A DNA stretch of 55,740 nucleotides from Methanoculleus sp. (lineage in GTDB: Archaea; Halobacteriota; Methanomicrobia; Methanomicrobiales; Methanoculleaceae): the NCBI RefSeq assembly GCF_030019085.1, contig NZ_JASEFJ010000011.1:1-55740 (forward strand), written 5' to 3'. The position numbers were made by a program, and so were the translations under genes. The stretch's first letter is position 1. The number at the start of each line of letters is the position of its first letter. This document shows positions 53,298-55,740 of the stretch, one piece after another. The notes under the pieces were generated by a model. It searched no databases. It was given only the letters and a program-made list of their open reading frames with translations, and was not told the origin of the DNA.

Positions 53298-54284
53298 TCA
53301 GTCACCGTTTATGTGTCTCAGTGCGGCCTCTGTTATCTCGCGGCCCTGGGGCGTCCTTTTTATGAACCCGATCTGGATCAGGTATGGCTCGTAGACCTCT
53401 TCGACCGTTCGCACCTCCTCTCCGATCGAGATCGCGATCGTTCGAACACCCACGGGGCCGCCGCTGAAGTCCTCCCCGATGACCCGGAGGATCCGGCGGT
53501 CAAGTTCGTCGAGTCCGAGGGGGTCTATCCCGAGCATCGTGAGCGCGGACTCCGCGGTGGCGGCATCTATCCTTCCGTCCCCCCGGACGATCGCGTAGTC
53601 GCGCACCCGCCGGAGGAGCCGGTTGGCGATCCTGGGGGTTCCGCGGCTCCGTCTTGCTATCTCGATAGCCCCTTCATCTGTTATGGGCGTCTTCATGATC
53701 GCGGCGCTCCGCCGGACGATCCGGACAAGGTCTTCGACGTCGTAGAGGTTGAGCCGGAATATGAACCCGAACCGGTCGCGGAGCGGGGATCCGAGCAGCC
53801 CGACCTTTGTGGTGGCGCCGATGAGGGTGAACTCCTCGAGCGGCAGCTGGACGGCGCGGGCCCCGGGGCCTTCGCCGATCATGACGTCTATCGAGCAGTC
53901 CTCCATCGCTGGGTACAGGATCTCCTCGACCACGGGGTTTAGTCTGTGGATCTCGTCTATGAAGAGGATGTCGCCCCGGTTGAGAGCGGTCAGCTGGGCG
54001 GCAAGGTCGCCGGGCTTCTCGAGCACGGGGCCGCTTGTGCTCCGGATGGAGACGCCCATCTCCCTTGCGACGATATGGGCAAGGGTGGTCTTTCCGAGGC
54101 CCGGCGGCCCTGAGAAGAGGATGTGGTCGAGGGCTTCGCCGCGCTGTTTTGCGGCCGCTATGGCTATCGCAAGCGTCTCCTTCACCCCGGACTGGCCGAT
54201 GAACTCCTCGAACCTTGTCGGCCGGATCCTGGGGTCTTCCTCCTCGCTGCGGAGGAGGCCGGATGATGTGACTCTCTCGGTCAT
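53298..54284 (-). CDS. ruvB: Holliday junction branch migration ATPase RuvB
   Basis: 328 residues from the ATG at 54284 ([22 protein letters not shown]). AAA+ motifs: Walker [10 protein letters not shown] (59-67), Walker [13 protein letters not shown], sensor 1 [10 protein letters not shown], and the [18 protein letters not shown] segment of the lid domain. The C-terminal winged helix contains [41 protein letters not shown]. The full bacterial RuvB layout is kept. It lies 7 nt after ruvA. Bacterial-type RuvABC is unusual in archaea, which mostly resolve junctions with Hjc. Confidence 0.96.
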   Translation of the reverse strand: MTERVTSSGLLRSEEEDPRIRPTRFEEFIGQSGVKETLAIAIAAAKQRGEALDHILFSGPPGLGKTTLAHIVAREMGVSIRSTSGPVLEKPGDLAAQLTALNRGDILFIDEIHRLNPVVEEILYPAMEDCSIDVMIGEGPGARAVQLPLEEFTLIGATTKVGLLGSPLRDRFGFIFRLNLYDVEDLVRIVRRSAAIMKTPITDEGAIEIARRSRGTPRIANRLLRRVRDYAIVRGDGRIDAATAESALTMLGIDPLGLDELDRRILRVIGEDFSGGPVGVRTIAISIGEEVRTVEEVYEPYLIQIGFIKRTPQGREITEAALRHINGD

Positions 54285-54291
54285 GGGGCAA

Positions 54292-54864
54292 TCACTCCTG
54301 CCGCAGCCTGGCAAGCGAGGCGCGGATCAGGCTCTGGACGTCGGGGTGGGGCAGTCCCGGCAGGACGGCGTCGACGGCGTCCTGCGCCTCCCTCGGCGAG
54401 AACCCGAGGGATATGAGGGCGCTCACGGCGTCGGAGGCCTCCGACGGCCGGCCGACGTGATGTGTCTTCATCTTCTCTTTCAGTTCCAGGATCAGCCGTT
54501 TTGCGCTCTTCTGGCCGACACCGGAGATCCGGGTGAGCGCTTTTTCGTCCTCGTTTATGATCGCGACCGCGAACTCGTCGAGTCTGATCTGGGAGAGGAT
54601 GTTCATCGCGGTCTGGGGGCCGATCCCGGAGACGGTTATAAGGATCCCGAAGAGTTCGAGTTCGTCGGGGTGGAGGAACCCGTATAGCAGGATATCGTCG
54701 TCCCGGACGATCATCCGGGTGTGGACGCGGACGGGGCCTTCGGTCTTGCGGAGCGCTTCGAGCGTCAGCCGGGTGACGGTGACCCGGTATCCGACGCCGT
54801 TGACGTCGATCACCACCCAGGTCTCCCCGGTGGCTACCAGTTCTCCTGCAAGGTGTGCTATCAT
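54292..54864 (-). CDS. ruvA: Holliday junction binding protein RuvA
   Basis: 190 residues, the usual length. Domain I ([28 protein letters not shown]) is an OB fold. Domain II has the two helix-hairpin-helix motifs [17 protein letters not shown] and [19 protein letters not shown], and domain III ([21 protein letters not shown]) binds RuvB. All parts are intact. The start overlaps ruvC by 4 nt. Confidence 0.96.
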   Translation of the reverse strand: MIAHLAGELVATGETWVVIDVNGVGYRVTVTRLTLEALRKTEGPVRVHTRMIVRDDDILLYGFLHPDELELFGILITVSGIGPQTAMNILSQIRLDEFAVAIINEDEKALTRISGVGQKSAKRLILELKEKMKTHHVGRPSEASDAVSALISLGFSPREAQDAVDAVLPGLPHPDVQSLIRASLARLRQE

Positions 54865-55376
54865 GGGGATCGCTGTATGTTCATGTGGCAGAGGGCGATC
54901 GCGAGGGCGTCGGCGGCGTCGTCCGGCCGGGGGATCTCGTCCAGACGGAGGAGTCGGCGCATCATCTCCTGGACCTGGTGTTTTCCGGCACGACCCGACC
55001 CGGTGACCGCCTGCTTGATCTGGTTGGGGGTGTACTCGGCGATGGGGATCCCGCGCTGCTCGGCGGCGAGGAGGATGACACCCCGGGCTTCGCTGACGGC
55101 AATCGCGGATGTTATGTTCCGGGTGAAGAAGACCTGTTCGATGGCGATCCAGTCCGGCCGGTGTTCGTCGAGGACGCTCGAGACGGCGTCATAGATCTCG
55201 CGGATGCGTTCGGGTCTTCTCTGGCCGCTCGCGGTCTCGATGCAGCCGTAGGTGACGGCGGTGAGAGATGGGGGGGAGGTGGTGTCACCCGGATCCCCCC
55301 TCACCAGGACACCGTATCCGACCCGCTCCAGCCCCGGATCGATCCCGACGACGGTTATACCCTTTATGGCCTTCAT
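54861..55376 (-). CDS. ruvC: Holliday junction resolvase RuvC
   Basis: 171 residues with the four acidic catalytic residues visible: Asp13 (GIDPG), Glu80 (IAIEQVFF) and Asp153/Asp156 (DDAADALAIALCH). A loop of about 10 residues (RGDPGDTTSPPS) is inserted after the first strand pair. It is the first gene of ruvCAB-mfs, and it lies about 215 bp from the right-hand IS end. Confidence 0.95.
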   Translation of the reverse strand: MKAIKGITVVGIDPGLERVGYGVLVRGDPGDTTSPPSLTAVTYGCIETASGQRRPERIREIYDAVSSVLDEHRPDWIAIEQVFFTRNITSAIAVSEARGVILLAAEQRGIPIAEYTPNQIKQAVTGSGRAGKHQVQEMMRRLLRLDEIPRPDDAADALAIALCHMNIQRSP

Positions 55377-55489
55377 CGCTATGATAACTTCCGTTCTTCA
55401 GATAGATACCAATTGTGCATGCGGCCTGAAAGTATTCGGGGGGTGAGGCGGGGGATAGGGGGGTTTTCCGGGACGGTGTTGGGGTGGGG

Positions 55490-55592
55490 GTCAGTGTGTG
55501 GAGCTGATGGCTGGTGATACGTCGAGACAGGGGAAGGGGCGTCCCGTCCCCTCCCCGTCAGCCCTACCCCCACGGGGTGGTGATAAGGTATC
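55490..55592 (-). repeat. Dispersed intergenic repeat, copy F
   Basis: The plus strand shares GGTGATACG, a GGGGCGTCCCGTCCCC hairpin-like block, CCCCGTCAGCCC and CCCCCACGGGG with copy D at 30800-30940. It lies directly against the left end of the right-hand IS, between it and ruvC. Confidence 0.55.
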
Positions 55593-55629
55593 TTTATCTT
55601 ACGGGGGTGAAGGGGGCGGAGCGGGAAGA

Positions 55630-55649
55630 CCCCACCCTTCAGGGTGGGG
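55630..55649. repeat. Subterminal hairpin of the right IS end
   Basis: 9-bp arms CCCCACCCT / AGGGTGGGG around TC, the same stem as at 201-220. Confidence 0.85.
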
Positions 55650-55720
55650 ATGAAAGCAGAGCCCCTTCATCATACAATTACAGGGAACTATATATTGTTA
55701 TAAGAACAAATAATCATTAT

Positions 55721-55740
55721 ATGCTCCAAGCCTACAAGTA
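55721..55740 (+). CDS. tnpB: TnpB, first six codons and part of the seventh
   Basis: Starts MLQAYK, identical to the left-hand copy, and runs off the right edge. The ATG lies about 29 nt after the TATA-box centre, predicting a leaderless transcript. Confidence 0.75.

Larger units (their letters stand above)
55593..55740 (+). mobile_element. IS200/IS605-type element, left end (partial, outward-facing)
   Basis: Second copy of the element at 1-257, in opposite orientation. It begins with the shared word TTTATCTT (55593-55600), then GGGGGTGAAGG, GGCGGAGCGGGAAGAC, the hairpin (55630-55649), a tnpB TATA box CTATATATT (55688-55696), and the first codons of tnpB. The two ends differ by scattered substitutions and 1-nt indels, so they are related but not identical copies. 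Confidence 0.85.

Noticed and set aside
1-55740. CRISPR array or cas genes
   Set aside because: No regularly spaced identical repeats were seen. The Fe-S nuclease at 48278-51973 resembles Cas4 only in its shared RecB fold, and the TnpB pieces belong to an insertion sequence.
1-55740. tRNA or rRNA genes in the long gaps
   Set aside because: No GGTTCRAATC-like T-loop with a matching acceptor stem was recognised in the gaps. A tRNAscan-SE run would settle this.

Overview
The window looks like a chromosomal segment from a methanogenic archaeon of the order Methanomicrobiales, most like Methanoculleus. That assignment is an inference from gene content and protein style, not from a database search. 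Supporting genes are an archaeal-type threonyl-tRNA synthetase with its editing domain, geranylgeranylglyceryl phosphate synthase, a Cdc48-type AAA ATPase, GatCAB amidotransferase, archaeal fructose-bisphosphate aldolase/phosphatase, an F420-type formate dehydrogenase (FdhAB), FmdE-family proteins and a GHMP-fold protein like those of tetrahydromethanopterin synthesis. Several promoters have an archaeal TATA box about 26-29 nt before the start codon, and ribosome binding sites are of the GGTGA/GGAGGTGAT type.

Both ends of the window are the left ends of one IS200/IS605-type (TnpB) element, in opposite orientation and reading outward. Only the first 41 codons (left) and the first 6 complete codons (right) of TnpB are inside the window.

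Layout. 0.3-4.2 kb: a geranylgeranyl reductase-family flavoprotein, then a cobalt/nickel ECF transporter operon (CbiM, PDGLE protein, CbiO, CbiQ). 4.5-15.3 kb (minus strand): thrS on its own promoter, and an eight-gene operon running from an asparagine-synthetase-like protein through gatC-gatA-gatB-topA-GGGP synthase-tRNA/rRNA methyltransferase to dcd. 16-23 kb (minus): fbp, hsp20, cdc48, a 5-formyl-THF cyclo-ligase-like protein, an AhpD-like protein and thiC. 23-30.6 kb (plus): a radical SAM activase, then a tight run of UPF0200 kinase-like protein, sugar isomerase-like protein, RNase Z, an MgtE-type channel, a duplicated PhoU/TrkA-C regulator and a DHH phosphoesterase. 31.3-36.7 kb (plus): a three-gene glycan cassette, a thioesterase, a ferredoxin-domain protein and a GHMP protein. 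36.7-40.7 kb: a two-gene PH-domain membrane operon, a transposase relic, a META-domain lipoprotein and an NTF2-like protein. 40.7-47.7 kb: a molybdopterin/FmdE operon (moeA-PBP fusion, trmO-FmdE fusion, FmdE protein) divergent from fdhAB. 48.3-55.4 kb: a 1231-residue Dna2-like nuclease-helicase facing a bacterial-type ruvC-ruvA-ruvB operon that ends in an MFS exporter gene.

The long intergenic gaps (4.2-4.55, 15.3-16.0, 20.8-21.3, 30.6-31.3, 47.7-48.3 and 55.4-55.6 kb) hold diverged copies of one dispersed, GC-rich, hairpin-forming repeat family. I saw no tRNA or rRNA gene and no CRISPR array. The strongest candidates for something new are this repeat family, the Mo-cofactor/FmdE operon next to formate dehydrogenase, the ruvCAB-exporter operon, and the MgtE plus duplicated PhoU/TrkA-C pair.
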